Assembly: GCA_017437065.1 (NCBI GenBank)
Contig: JAFSBX010000106.1
Span: forward strand, 22,193-86,192
Direction of reading: 5' to 3'
From: Lachnospiraceae bacterium
Lineage (GTDB): Bacteria; Bacillota; Clostridia; Lachnospirales; Lachnospiraceae
Length of the DNA: 64,000 nt
The position numbers were made by a program, and so were the translations under genes. The notes under the pieces are model-generated. The model searched no databases and was not told the DNA's origin. It saw only the letters and a list, made by a program, of their open reading frames with translations. Shown in pieces: positions 1-9,113 of this stretch; the stretch's first letter is position 1; every line of letters starts with the position of its first letter.

Positions 1-60
1 TAACAAAATTTCTTTACATAAATGCAAATAACTAAAAAACATGTTTAGGGAGGAAATAAC

Positions 61-1473
61 ATGAAGAGAAAAGTATTAAGTACTTTACTGGCAGCAACAA
101 TGGTAGCAAGTGTATTAACCGGCTGTGGTTCCAAAACTGAAAGCACATCCAACACAACAACAGATTCTGCTACAAGTAAAACAGACACAGCAGATAAGGC
201 AGAGGCTACAGACACAGCGGATGCTTCATCCACAGAACAGGGAAAAATCGTTAACATCTATTGTTGGAATGACGAATTCAAAAGCCGTTACGAAGCATAT
301 GCAGCTGATTTGGCTGAAACACACGGTGTTGAAGTAAACTTCGTAATCGTAGCAAATGAAAACAATGCGTACCAGAACAACTTGGATGCAGCATTAACTG
401 CTCAAGAATCTGCAGCAGCAGACGATAAAGTTGACGTATTCTTAATTGAAGCAGACTATGCATCAAAGTATACAAAAACAGACTTCACATTGGATGTTAT
501 CAATGATGTAGGATTAACAGCAGAAGATTTATCCGGACAGTATCAGTATACAAAAGATATCGTTTCAGTTGACGGAGTACAGAAAGGTACCACATGGCAG
601 GCAACACCGGGTCTTTTCGCTTACAGACGTTCTATTGCAAAGGAAGTTCTTGGAACAGATGATCCGACAGAAGTACAGGCAATGTTAAGTGACTGGACAA
701 AATTCGATGAAGTTGCAGCTAAAATGAAAGATTCAGGTTATTTCATGCTTTCCGGTTATGATGATGCTTTTAGAACATTCTCTAACAACGTATCTGCACC
801 TTGGGTAAGCGGTACACAGATTGTTATTGATGACAACATCATGAAATGGGTAGAGCAGACTAAATTATATACAGACAACGGATATAACAACAAAACAACT
901 CTTTGGGCACCGGAATGGAGTGCTGATCAGGGTCCTGCAGGTAAAGTATTCGGTTTCTTCTATTCAACATGGGGAATTAACTTCACATTGTTAGGAAACT
1001 CTTTAGAAGATGCAGAAGGCGAACAGGCAGTTGGAAACGGAATCTTTGGTGATTATGCAGTATGTGAAGGTCCTCAGGCTTATTACTGGGGTGGAACATG
1101 GATTTGTGCAGCAAAAGGAACAGATAACATTCCTTTCATCAAAGATATGATGTACAGATTAACATGTGATGCTGCAACTATGAAACAGATTACTCTTGAT
1201 ACACAGGATTATACAAACAATGTAGCAGCTATGGAAGAAATTGCAGGCAGTGATTACGCTTCAGATTTCTTAGGCGGACAGAACCATATTGCACTTTTCT
1301 CAGAAGCAGCTAAGAAAATTGATATGAGCAACATCAGTGACTATGATCAGGGATTAAATGAATCAATTCAGCAGGCAATGCACGAATATTTCGAAGGCAA
1401 TGTTGATTTAGATACAGCTTTAGAAAACTTCTATACAGCAGCTATGGAAAAATATCCTGAATTAACAAAATAA
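61..1473 (+). CDS. Sugar ABC transporter substrate-binding lipoprotein
   Basis: A 470-residue extracellular solute-binding protein of the MalE/family 1 type. It should capture an oligosaccharide outside the cell and deliver it to the two permeases that follow. The N-terminus is a lipoprotein signal (basic start, hydrophobic stretch, lipobox LTGC at about residues 19-22), followed by a low-complexity Ser/Thr/Asp linker to about residue 60 and then the binding fold. The start has a good ribosome site (AGGGAGG). The two GH16 enzymes and the GH94 phosphorylase downstream suggest a beta-glucan oligosaccharide such as laminari-oligosaccharides; that substrate is inferred. The ATPase gene is absent, so a shared MsmK-type ATPase encoded elsewhere probably powers the system. 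Confidence 0.9.
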   Translation: MKRKVLSTLLAATMVASVLTGCGSKTESTSNTTTDSATSKTDTADKAEATDTADASSTEQGKIVNIYCWNDEFKSRYEAYAADLAETHGVEVNFVIVANENNAYQNNLDAALTAQESAAADDKVDVFLIEADYASKYTKTDFTLDVINDVGLTAEDLSGQYQYTKDIVSVDGVQKGTTWQATPGLFAYRRSIAKEVLGTDDPTEVQAMLSDWTKFDEVAAKMKDSGYFMLSGYDDAFRTFSNNVSAPWVSGTQIVIDDNIMKWVEQTKLYTDNGYNNKTTLWAPEWSADQGPAGKVFGFFYSTWGINFTLLGNSLEDAEGEQAVGNGIFGDYAVCEGPQAYYWGGTWICAAKGTDNIPFIKDMMYRLTCDAATMKQITLDTQDYTNNVAAMEEIAGSDYASDFLGGQNHIALFSEAAKKIDMSNISDYDQGLNESIQQAMHEYFEGNVDLDTALENFYTAAMEKYPELTK

Positions 1474-1493
1474 TTTTGTAAGGACAATATTGT

Positions 1494-1556
1494 GACAGAA
1501 AAAAGGGGCGTCTGAGAAAAGAAAAAAGGATGTCCCTTTTCTGACTAAAATCTGTC
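1494..1556 (+). terminator. Intercistronic hairpin between binding protein and permeases
   Basis: AAAAGGGGCGTC (1501-1512) pairs with GATGTCCCTTTT (1529-1540), allowing two G-U pairs, and the short arms GACAG and CTGTC (1494-1498 and 1552-1556) can close an outer stem. The U-run after the stem is short. Such hairpins often let the binding-protein message accumulate over the permease message, either as a leaky terminator or as a processing/stability element. That role is inferred. Confidence 0.5.
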
Positions 1557-1574
1557 AGGAATAGGAGAAGGAAT

Positions 1575-2495
1575 ATGAAAGCTTCCAGCATGAAAAAGAA
1601 AAAGCATGTAAGTTATTCTAAATGGGGATACATTTTCCTCATACCGTTTTTTCTGGTATATACGATATTTTCGCTTATACCTATGATATCAACTTTTTAT
1701 TACAGTTTCTTTGAAAACTATATGTCCGGATTAAAGACAATTGGACCAACATTTATTGGTTTAGAAAATTATAAAACATTGTTAACACAGGGCGATTTGC
1801 TGAAATATATAGGAAATACTTTGATTATGTGGATTCTTGGATTTGTTCCGCAGATAATCGTTTCTTTACTTTTAGCATCATGGTTTGCTAATTCGCGCTT
1901 AAGATTAAAATGTTCCGGTTTCTTTAAAACCGTTATTTATATGCCAAACCTGATTATGGCATCTGCAATGTCAATGTTATTCTTTGCATTATTCTCAAAC
2001 AATGGTCCTATCAACATGGTATTAATGGATGCAGGCATTATAGATGAGTCAATTCATTTTATGTCTTCCACAGGCGGTGCCAGAGGTTTGATAGCACTTA
2101 TGAACTTTTTAATGTGGTTCGGAAATACTACGATCGTTTTAATGGCAGGAATCATGGGAATTGATCCGGGGTTATTTGAAGCAGCAGAAGTGGATGGAGC
2201 AACTCCGGGACAGGTATTTACTAAAATTACCTTACCGTTATTAAAACCGATTTTAACATATACTTTTATTACTTCCATGATTGGAGGATTGCAGATGTAC
2301 GATCTTCCACAGATTCTTACAAATGGTGCCGGTGGTCCGGACAGAACAACAATGACTTTAATTATGTATCTGAATAAACATTTGTTTAATAAAAACTATG
2401 GTATGGCAGGAGCACTTTCCGTACTCATCTTTATTGTTACAGGTGCATTAAGTGTTATAGTATTTAACTCCTTAACCAGTCAGAAAGAGAAATGA
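1575..2495 (+). CDS. Sugar ABC transporter permease, MalF/UgpA type
   Basis: A 306-residue inner-membrane permease with about six transmembrane segments (the first at residues 15-38). It carries the EAA loop that contacts the ATPase, visible around residues 197-220 as EAAEVDGATPGQ followed by FTKITLPLL. It forms a heterodimeric channel with the next gene product. GGAGAAGG lies just upstream of the ATG. It lies 101 bases after the binding-protein gene, separated by a hairpin, and 11 bases before the second permease, so the genes form one operon. Family assignment is firm; the substrate, beta-glucan oligosaccharide, is inferred from context. Confidence 0.9.
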   Translation: MKASSMKKKKHVSYSKWGYIFLIPFFLVYTIFSLIPMISTFYYSFFENYMSGLKTIGPTFIGLENYKTLLTQGDLLKYIGNTLIMWILGFVPQIIVSLLLASWFANSRLRLKCSGFFKTVIYMPNLIMASAMSMLFFALFSNNGPINMVLMDAGIIDESIHFMSSTGGARGLIALMNFLMWFGNTTIVLMAGIMGIDPGLFEAAEVDGATPGQVFTKITLPLLKPILTYTFITSMIGGLQMYDLPQILTNGAGGPDRTTMTLIMYLNKHLFNKNYGMAGALSVLIFIVTGALSVIVFNSLTSQKEK

Positions 2496-2506
2496 GGTAA
2501 CGTGGA

Positions 2507-3370
2507 ATGGAAAAAGAATTAAAAGGAAGCGAATTATCCAGTATAAAAAGAAGAAGGATTGTTTCCTACATAGTATTGGTTGTATTAACATTTGCATGTA
2601 TATTGCCTTTCTATATGCTGCTCATTAACTCAACAAGAGCGCATGTAGATATTCAAAGAAGTTTTTCTCTGATACCGGGAGGAAGTTTCGTAAAGAATAT
2701 TACAAACGTGTTGAATAACGAAACAATATTGATTGTTCAAGGTATGATTAACAGTTTAATCGTATCCACATTGACGGTCGTATTATCTGTATATTTTTCA
2801 GCGATGACTGCATATGCGATACATGCCTATGATTTTAAATTTAAAAAAGCAGCATTTAACTTTATTTTACTTATTATGACAATACCGACTCAGGTAGGTG
2901 CTCTTGGTTTCGTAAATATGATTACGGATATGGGATTAAAAGAAACCTTTATTCCATTGATTATACCGGCAATTGCTTCTCCGGCAACATTTTTCTTTAT
3001 GAAACAATATATGGAAGGTTCTATAGCTCTAGAGATTGTTGAAGCAGCAAGAATTGATGGTTCAGGAGAATTCCGTACATTTAACAGTATCATTATGCCG
3101 ATGATGAAACCGGCATTGGCCGTGCAGGCTATCTTTGGATTTGTATCAAGCTGGAACAATTATTTTACTCCGTCTTTGGTATTAACAAAGGCTACAAACA
3201 AAACACTTCCATTATGGATTGCATACCTTAGAAGTGCAGACTTTACAAAGTTTGATATGGGTCAGTTATATACAATGATTGCGTTCTCTATTTTTCCGGT
3301 TATTGTGATTTATCTGTTCCTTTCTAAGTACATTGTAGCAGGTGTTACTCTTGGTGGCGTGAAGGGTTAA
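2507..3370 (+). CDS. Sugar ABC transporter permease, MalG/UgpE type
   Basis: A 287-residue partner permease. The first membrane segment is at about residues 20-40. The EAA loop appears around residues 181-200 as [11 protein letters not shown] with the following IIMPMMKP. It should pair with the preceding permease and an ATPase encoded elsewhere to import an oligosaccharide. The gene is followed after 14 bases by a chemoreceptor gene, and the close spacing implies joint transcription. Confidence 0.9.
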   Translation: MEKELKGSELSSIKRRRIVSYIVLVVLTFACILPFYMLLINSTRAHVDIQRSFSLIPGGSFVKNITNVLNNETILIVQGMINSLIVSTLTVVLSVYFSAMTAYAIHAYDFKFKKAAFNFILLIMTIPTQVGALGFVNMITDMGLKETFIPLIIPAIASPATFFFMKQYMEGSIALEIVEAARIDGSGEFRTFNSIIMPMMKPALAVQAIFGFVSSWNNYFTPSLVLTKATNKTLPLWIAYLRSADFTKFDMGQLYTMIAFSIFPVIVIYLFLSKYIVAGVTLGGVKG

Positions 3371-3384
3371 AAGGAAATGATTTT

Positions 3385-5094
3385 ATGAAAAAAAGAGTAT
3401 GGACATTTTCAAGGAAATTACTGGCGTTATGTCTGTTACCAATGGTAGTGGTATGTGCATTGGTTGCAACCATCAGTACAGTAACTTTGAGGAAGGCTAT
3501 TGAAGAGGAAATTTACAGTTCCTTGCAGATAGTTGCCGCAGCAGTAAGTGAAACATATACGAATCTTTATGAAGGAGATTACTCCGTTGACTTTGTGGGC
3601 AAGGTCAGAAAAGGAGATACGGAGATTAACGGCAGATATGAGCTGATAGATGCGATAAAAGAAAAGACCGGTTATGATGTCTCTATGTTGTTTGGAAATA
3701 CAAGGTTAATAACTTCTCTGAAAAAAGAAAATGGTGCAAGAGCCAATGGGATTCCAACAGATAAAGCAGTTTATGCAAGAATTGAAGAGGGAAAGACTTT
3801 TTTTCTAAAAGATTTCGAGGTTGTCGGAAATGAATCGTATGTAATATACGAGCCGTTAATTAACTCAGATGGAAGTATTGCAGGAGCAATTGAGGTAGTA
3901 ACACCCAGTGCGAGTGTTAATCGGATGATTAGTGAACAGGTAATGGAAATCGTTATTTTTGCATTGGCGTTTTCTGTTGCAACAGCCATCATAGTCTTGT
4001 TGCTTTCACGTTCCATGGTAATCAGAATGGGAAGGATTAGTCGTTTTCTGGAAAGACTTATCAGCGGAAAACTTGACCATGAACCTCATGTGAAAAATTT
4101 GAAAGTACAGGATGAGTTAGGCGATATTTATCGAAATTGTGTTAAGGTGCAGGATACATTTAAGGAGATGGTAAGAGAAATCAAATTGTCCTGTGATGAC
4201 TTGAAAAATGCAGCAGATAAATTTTCAGATTTGGCTCAGAATACTACCGATGCTGCAGACGGAGTGAAGGTAGCAGTAGAAGAGATTTCCAATGGTGCAA
4301 GGATTCAGGCAGACAGTACGGGAGTTGCACATGATAATATAGCTATGATAAGCAACCAGATTGGTCTCATTAATAAAGAAGTAGATGATATGGCTGATTA
4401 TGCAAAAATAATGTCCGGAAAGGAAAAAGAATCAGAAGTGATTATTGGAGAACTTTCAGTATCTAATGACCACACAAAAGATTCCGTAGCAAAGGTTGCA
4501 GAACAGATTACATTGATGAGTAGTGCAGTAGTTAATATAAAAAATGCAGTTGAAATGATTCAGGCAATTGCAGAAGAAACGGATTTACTGTCATTGAATG
4601 CAAGTATAGAGGCTGCAAGAGCAGGAGAAGCAGGAAGAGGTTTTGCGGTTGTGGCAGAACAGATTAGCAAGCTGGCGTTGCAATCGAATGATTCAGGAAA
4701 GGATATTGAGAGAATTCTTGGAGAAATCACCGAAACGTCTGAAAAGATGGTATCTGTTATGGGTGAGGTTCGCTTGAATATGGATATCCAGCAGAAGAAG
4801 CTGGAAGAAACGCGAATTACTTATCAGGCTGTAGCAGAGGGTGTAGATAAATCATTAGAGAATATCGGTAGTATCAGAGAAAAAATTACGGTATTAAATT
4901 CTTCCGGTGAATCTATCAATGATACGGTAGAAGATTTGGCAGCAATTTCTGAGGAAAATGCAATGGCAGCATCCAATACGATGGAAACTGCTAAGCATAT
5001 GAGTGATACTATGCAGACAGTGCAAAAGTCTTCAAAGGAGCTGTTGAATTTGGCCGACAGATTGCAGGAAGTAGTTGGAAGTTTTAGTGTTTAA
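3385..5094 (+). CDS. Methyl-accepting chemotaxis protein
   Basis: A 569-residue transmembrane chemoreceptor. A first membrane segment (about residues 12-32) is followed by an extracellular sensing region of about 150 residues that looks like a single-Cache fold, a second membrane segment (about 189-211), a HAMP linker and a long coiled-coil signalling domain. The conserved signalling tip is present as [19 protein letters not shown] with the following GRGFAVVA near residues 392-428. It signals to CheA/CheW. It sits in the transporter operon 14 bases after the second permease and ends at a strong terminator, so it may sense the same glucan oligosaccharides or the loaded binding protein. The ligand is inferred. 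Confidence 0.92.
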   Translation: MKKRVWTFSRKLLALCLLPMVVVCALVATISTVTLRKAIEEEIYSSLQIVAAAVSETYTNLYEGDYSVDFVGKVRKGDTEINGRYELIDAIKEKTGYDVSMLFGNTRLITSLKKENGARANGIPTDKAVYARIEEGKTFFLKDFEVVGNESYVIYEPLINSDGSIAGAIEVVTPSASVNRMISEQVMEIVIFALAFSVATAIIVLLLSRSMVIRMGRISRFLERLISGKLDHEPHVKNLKVQDELGDIYRNCVKVQDTFKEMVREIKLSCDDLKNAADKFSDLAQNTTDAADGVKVAVEEISNGARIQADSTGVAHDNIAMISNQIGLINKEVDDMADYAKIMSGKEKESEVIIGELSVSNDHTKDSVAKVAEQITLMSSAVVNIKNAVEMIQAIAEETDLLSLNASIEAARAGEAGRGFAVVAEQISKLALQSNDSGKDIERILGEITETSEKMVSVMGEVRLNMDIQQKKLEETRITYQAVAEGVDKSLENIGSIREKITVLNSSGESINDTVEDLAAISEENAMAASNTMETAKHMSDTMQTVQKSSKELLNLADRLQEVVGSFSV

Positions 5095-5100
5095 GGTAAA

Positions 5101-5137
5101 AATGAGTGTCGCAATATGTGTGACACTCATTTTTTTA
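5101..5137 (+). terminator. Rho-independent terminator of the transporter-chemoreceptor operon
   Basis: AATGAGTGTCGCA pairs with TGTGACACTCATT across a 5-base loop (one G-U pair) and is followed directly by a run of seven T. It ends the operon 7 bases after the chemoreceptor stop codon. Confidence 0.9.
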
Positions 5138-5151
5138 TTTATTTAAGCAGG

Positions 5152-5183
5152 ATTTTGATATTTAAAGCATGATTTTTATATTT
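5152..5183 (+). promoter_or_regulatory. Shared element upstream of glucanase genes, copy 1
   Basis: This 32-base AT-rich stretch matches 8977-9008, upstream of the second glucanase, at 28 of 32 positions by my alignment. The core ATTTTGATATTTA then CATGATTTT is identical in both. It lies about 75 bases before the start codon of the cytoplasmic GH16 gene. It is a candidate operator or upstream promoter element for co-regulation; no regulator is identified. Confidence 0.5.
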
Positions 5184-5258
5184 GGTTGTAAATAAATTTG
5201 ATATTATATGTATGATATATAGGGAATTTTTGTCATGCTTGGAAAAAAGGAGAAAGAA

Positions 5259-6068
5259 ATGGAAAAGAAAGAGAGAATAACAGAATCCGAATATCGTCTG
5301 GTGTGGGAAGATGATTTCGATGGTACAGAATTAAATATGGATGATTGGAATTATGAATATCATGAACCAGGCTGGGTAAATAATGAATTACAAGAGTATG
5401 TGGATTCTAAGGAAAATATCTTTGTGAAAGACAGTAATTTAATACTTAAAGCGATAAAAAGAGAAAAAGAAGGAAAAGTTTGTTATACGTCAGGTAGAGT
5501 TAATACACAAAATAAGCATGATTTTAAATATGGCAGATTTGAAGCAAGACTGAAAGTACCAAGCGGAAAGGGATTTTTGCCTGCGTTTTGGATGATGCCT
5601 ACTGAAGAGGAGTTTTATGGTCAGTGGCCAAAATGTGGCGAAATTGACATTATGGAAGTGCTTGGAGATCAGTTGGAAACAAATTATGGAACCATTCATT
5701 ATGGTGAGCCACACGAACAGAATCAAGGAAGTTATACGTTGGCAGAGGGTGATTTTTCCGGCGAATATCATGTATATGCCTGTGAGTGGGAACCGGGTGA
5801 AATTAGGTACTATGTAGATGGCAAGAAGTATCATACGGTAAATAACTGGTTTACCAAAAAAGAAGGAGAATCAGAGAAGGAATATCCGGCACCGTTTAAT
5901 CAACTGTTTTACATAATTTTAAACGTTGCAGTAGGTGGAAATTGGCCGGGAAATCCGGAGCCGGATGCTGTTTTTGCAGAAAATGCAGAGATGTGGATTG
6001 ACTATGTAAGAGTGTATCAGAAAGACAGCTATGATGAAAATGTAACAAAACGTGTGAAAGAAGCTTGA
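5259..6068 (+). CDS. Cytoplasmic GH16 endo-beta-glucanase (laminarinase-like)
   Basis: A 269-residue glycoside hydrolase family 16 enzyme. The catalytic motif CGEIDIMEVLG is present near residue 127, with both glutamates and the central aspartate intact, so it should cut beta-1,3 or mixed beta-1,3/1,4 glucan internally by a retaining mechanism. There is no signal peptide or lipobox, so it probably acts on imported oligosaccharides in the cytosol. The ATG at 5259 is preferred because AAGGAG lies six bases upstream; an in-frame ATG at 5235 lacks such a site. It is closely related to the catalytic domain of the secreted enzyme at 9114 (both contain HEPGWVNNELQEY). The GH94 phosphorylase follows after 44 bases. 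Confidence 0.92.
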   Translation: MEKKERITESEYRLVWEDDFDGTELNMDDWNYEYHEPGWVNNELQEYVDSKENIFVKDSNLILKAIKREKEGKVCYTSGRVNTQNKHDFKYGRFEARLKVPSGKGFLPAFWMMPTEEEFYGQWPKCGEIDIMEVLGDQLETNYGTIHYGEPHEQNQGSYTLAEGDFSGEYHVYACEWEPGEIRYYVDGKKYHTVNNWFTKKEGESEKEYPAPFNQLFYIILNVAVGGNWPGNPEPDAVFAENAEMWIDYVRVYQKDSYDENVTKRVKEA

Positions 6069-6112
6069 TAAAAATAAAATATAAAGCACATTTTGTGCGG
6101 ACAGGAGGAAAA

Positions 6113-8812
6113 ATGAATCAGATTAGCTTTTTAGATAAAAATGGAAATTTTGCAATGAAACAGCCGGAAAATTATAGTTATTTATACTTTCCGGTGGCAG
6201 GTGAAAAAGGAATTAAAGGTGCTGTAACACCGAATTTTGGTGGAGATATTAAACTTAACCAGAATGCGTTCATTATGGAGCCGGTAAGTGCAGAGAATCT
6301 TCACAATAACCGCTCAGGAAGAAATTTCTGGTGTACTGTAGAAGGTGTGGGAAGCTGGTCAACAGTAGGAGCTTCAGCAGAAGAGGAAGTAAAAAAGTTT
6401 ACGGATTGTCAGGATAAAAGTGAGCTTATGGCAGGATTTATGTGGCACAGTATGGTAAGAAGTTCCATGAAATATCAGCTGACATCCAAGGTAACCTCTT
6501 TTGTTCCGTTGACACATAATGTAGAGATTATGCAGGTGGAAATATGTAATACGAGCCGTATGAAACAGACAATAACTCCTACGGCGGCAATTCCGATTTA
6601 TGGAAGAAGTGCAGATGATATCAGGGATCACAGACATGTAACATCTTTATTACATAGAATTAAAACAACAAAATATGGTGTGGAAGTAAAACCTACTTTA
6701 TCTTTTGATGAACGTGGACATCAGAAAAATAATATCACATATTTCGTTTGTGGTATTTCAGGAGAAGGTGTTGCCCCGGTAGAGTTTTATCCTACAGTAG
6801 ATGAATTTTTAGGAGAAGGCGGTAGTTTCACCTCTCCGGCAGCAGTGTTAAGAAAGAAAACCGGAGTACCGGAAGGAAGTGTATTTAGTGGAAGAGAAGC
6901 TGTAGGTGCATTCAAATTTAAACCGATTGAACTGGAACCACAGGAGAAGGTATCTTATACGGTGGTGATTGGTGCAACAGAAACACCCGAAGAAATAGAA
7001 GGTATTGTAAGTGCATTTGACACAGAAAAGAAAGTACAACAGGCACTGGAAAACCTAAAAGAATACTGGCAGAAACAAGTAAATGTAAGATACTATACCG
7101 GAAATGAAAGATTTGATAATTTTATGCGCTGGGTAAGTTTCCAGCCGATTTTAAGAAGAATTTACGGATGTTCCTTCTTACCGCATCATGATTACGGCAA
7201 AGGAGGCAGAGGATGGCGTGATTTATGGCAGGATTGTCTGGCACTGTTAATTATGAACCCGGATGTGGTTCGTCAGATGATTGTGGACAATTATGGCGGA
7301 GTCCGTATGGACGGAACAAATGCAACCATTATTGGCGAGAAGCAGGGACAGTTTATTGCGGACAGAAATAATATTACCCGTGTATGGATGGATCATGGAG
7401 TATGGCCATTTATGACTACCATGCTTTATATTAACCAGACCGGTGACATTGAAATTTTGAAAGAACAGGTAAAATATTTTAAAGACCGTCAGGTAGAAAG
7501 AGGAACAGGTATTGACGAAGAATGGACAGCGGAATATGGTGAAATCCAGAAAACAGTAGACGGAGAAGAGTATACAGGAACTATTTTAGAGCATTTACTG
7601 TTACAGCATTTATGTGCGTTTTATGAAGTAGGGGAGCATAATCACATCAGACTGCGTGGTGCAGACTGGAATGATGCACTGGATATGGCAAATAAAAAAG
7701 GTGAAAGTGTTGCATTTACCAGTGCATATGCCGGAAATTTAAGAGATTTGGCAAACTATATGACGATTCTGAAAGAACAGACAGGTTGCACTACGGTAGA
7801 GATTCTTGAGGAAATGCAGATACTTTTAGAAGATAGTGATAAGCTTTATGAAAGTGTACAGGCAAAGACAGAATTATTGCAGAAATATGCAGTGAGCTGC
7901 AGACACAATGTCAGTGGAAAAAAAGTCAATGTGGATATTGATACAGTAATCGAAAATTTGAGAAATAAATCGGAATGGATAGTAGAGCATATACGTAAAA
8001 CAGAATGGGTAACAGATAACGAAGGAAATGGCTGGTTTAACAGTTATTATGATGACCATGGAAATGCGGTAGAAGGTATATTTGAAAAAGGAGTCCGCAT
8101 GATGTTAACCGGTCAGGTATTTACGGTAATGAGCGAAACAGCCGATTTAGAACAGGTAAAATCAATCTGTGTAAGTGCAGACAAATATCTTTACGAAAAA
8201 ACAGTTGGCGGATATCGTTTAAATACAGATTTTAAGGAAGAAAAATTTGATTTAGGAAGAATGTTTGGATTTGCTTATGGTGAAAAAGAAAACGGTGCAG
8301 TATTCTCACATATGACCGTTATGTATGCGAATGCTCTTTATAAGAGAGGGTTTGTAAAAGAAGGTTATAAAGCATTACAGACATTGGCAGACACGGCACT
8401 TAACTTTGAGGTAAGCAAAATTTATCCGGGTATTCCTGAATATTTTGATGCAAACGGAAGAGGAATGTATCATTATCTGACAGGAGCTGCCAGCTGGTAC
8501 ATGCTTACCATGATTACAGAAGTATTTGGTGTACACGGTGAAGTTGGAAAAATGGTAATTGAGCCGAAGCTAGTAAGCAAACAGTTTGACGAAAACGGAT
8601 GTGCTTCCATTCAGGTAAATTTTGCACATAAAACCTTTGAAATTCAATTTTCCAACAAAAAAGGTCTGTCTTATGGAGAATATCAGGTAGGAAGTGCTAT
8701 TTGTGACGGAAGTAAGAAATTACTTTACGAAGATGGACGTGTAGTAATTTCAAAAGAAGAGCTGTCCGCAATGGATGATTCGATGCATCGGATTGAAGTG
8801 GAATTACAATAG
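6113..8812 (+). CDS. GH94 disaccharide/oligosaccharide phosphorylase, probably laminaribiose-type
   Basis: An 899-residue inverting phosphorylase of family GH94, the cellobiose/laminaribiose/chitobiose phosphorylase family. It splits a beta-glucoside with phosphate to glucose 1-phosphate and a shorter sugar. The C-terminal two thirds form the (alpha/alpha)6 barrel, with GGRGWRDLWQD near residues 362-372 and the DWND motif near residue 522 that holds the likely catalytic aspartate. The ATG at 6113 has AGGAGG just upstream; an in-frame upstream start overlaps the glucanase stop and lacks a ribosome site. Between two beta-glucanases and a transporter, laminaribiose is the likeliest substrate, but cellobiose cannot be excluded by eye. 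Confidence 0.85.
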   Translation: MNQISFLDKNGNFAMKQPENYSYLYFPVAGEKGIKGAVTPNFGGDIKLNQNAFIMEPVSAENLHNNRSGRNFWCTVEGVGSWSTVGASAEEEVKKFTDCQDKSELMAGFMWHSMVRSSMKYQLTSKVTSFVPLTHNVEIMQVEICNTSRMKQTITPTAAIPIYGRSADDIRDHRHVTSLLHRIKTTKYGVEVKPTLSFDERGHQKNNITYFVCGISGEGVAPVEFYPTVDEFLGEGGSFTSPAAVLRKKTGVPEGSVFSGREAVGAFKFKPIELEPQEKVSYTVVIGATETPEEIEGIVSAFDTEKKVQQALENLKEYWQKQVNVRYYTGNERFDNFMRWVSFQPILRRIYGCSFLPHHDYGKGGRGWRDLWQDCLALLIMNPDVVRQMIVDNYGGVRMDGTNATIIGEKQGQFIADRNNITRVWMDHGVWPFMTTMLYINQTGDIEILKEQVKYFKDRQVERGTGIDEEWTAEYGEIQKTVDGEEYTGTILEHLLLQHLCAFYEVGEHNHIRLRGADWNDALDMANKKGESVAFTSAYAGNLRDLANYMTILKEQTGCTTVEILEEMQILLEDSDKLYESVQAKTELLQKYAVSCRHNVSGKKVNVDIDTVIENLRNKSEWIVEHIRKTEWVTDNEGNGWFNSYYDDHGNAVEGIFEKGVRMMLTGQVFTVMSETADLEQVKSICVSADKYLYEKTVGGYRLNTDFKEEKFDLGRMFGFAYGEKENGAVFSHMTVMYANALYKRGFVKEGYKALQTLADTALNFEVSKIYPGIPEYFDANGRGMYHYLTGAASWYMLTMITEVFGVHGEVGKMVIEPKLVSKQFDENGCASIQVNFAHKTFEIQFSNKKGLSYGEYQVGSAICDGSKKLLYEDGRVVISKEELSAMDDSMHRIEVELQ

Positions 8813-8914
8813 TATATAAAAGGAAATGTATTCGTAAGTATGGAATCGAATTATATTGGATATCTTTATTGAGATAATATAGAATTGACAGAATAAAAAT
8901 TAACAAGGTTTTAG

Positions 8915-8969
8915 AAATCCTCCGGAAGATGTGTAATCATTAGTAATGACACCTTTCAGGGGATTTTTT
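8915..8969 (+). terminator. Terminator after the GH94 gene
   Basis: An imperfect hairpin with outer arms AAATCC and GGATTT is followed by a T-run. It closes the GH16-GH94 transcription unit. The rest of the 8813-9113 intergenic stretch is AT-rich and otherwise holds only the shared element and the ribosome site of the next gene. Confidence 0.7.
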
Positions 8970-8976
8970 GTGTAGT

Positions 8977-9008
8977 ATTTTGATATTTATATCATGATTT
9001 TGATTTTT
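8977..9008 (+). promoter_or_regulatory. Shared element upstream of glucanase genes, copy 2
   Basis: The second copy of the 32-base element at 5152-5183, with four mismatches. It lies about 105 bases before the secreted glucanase start. Conservation in an otherwise unalignable AT-rich leader suggests that one regulator controls both glucanase units. Confidence 0.5.
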
Positions 9009-9113
9009 TAAAATGACTATATTTAGTATATTTAAAAAGTACATATTTTAATAAAAAAAGTGTGTAAAACTAGCAAATTTTAACAAAACTAAGTAGGTTA
9101 TAAGGAGGTTACA

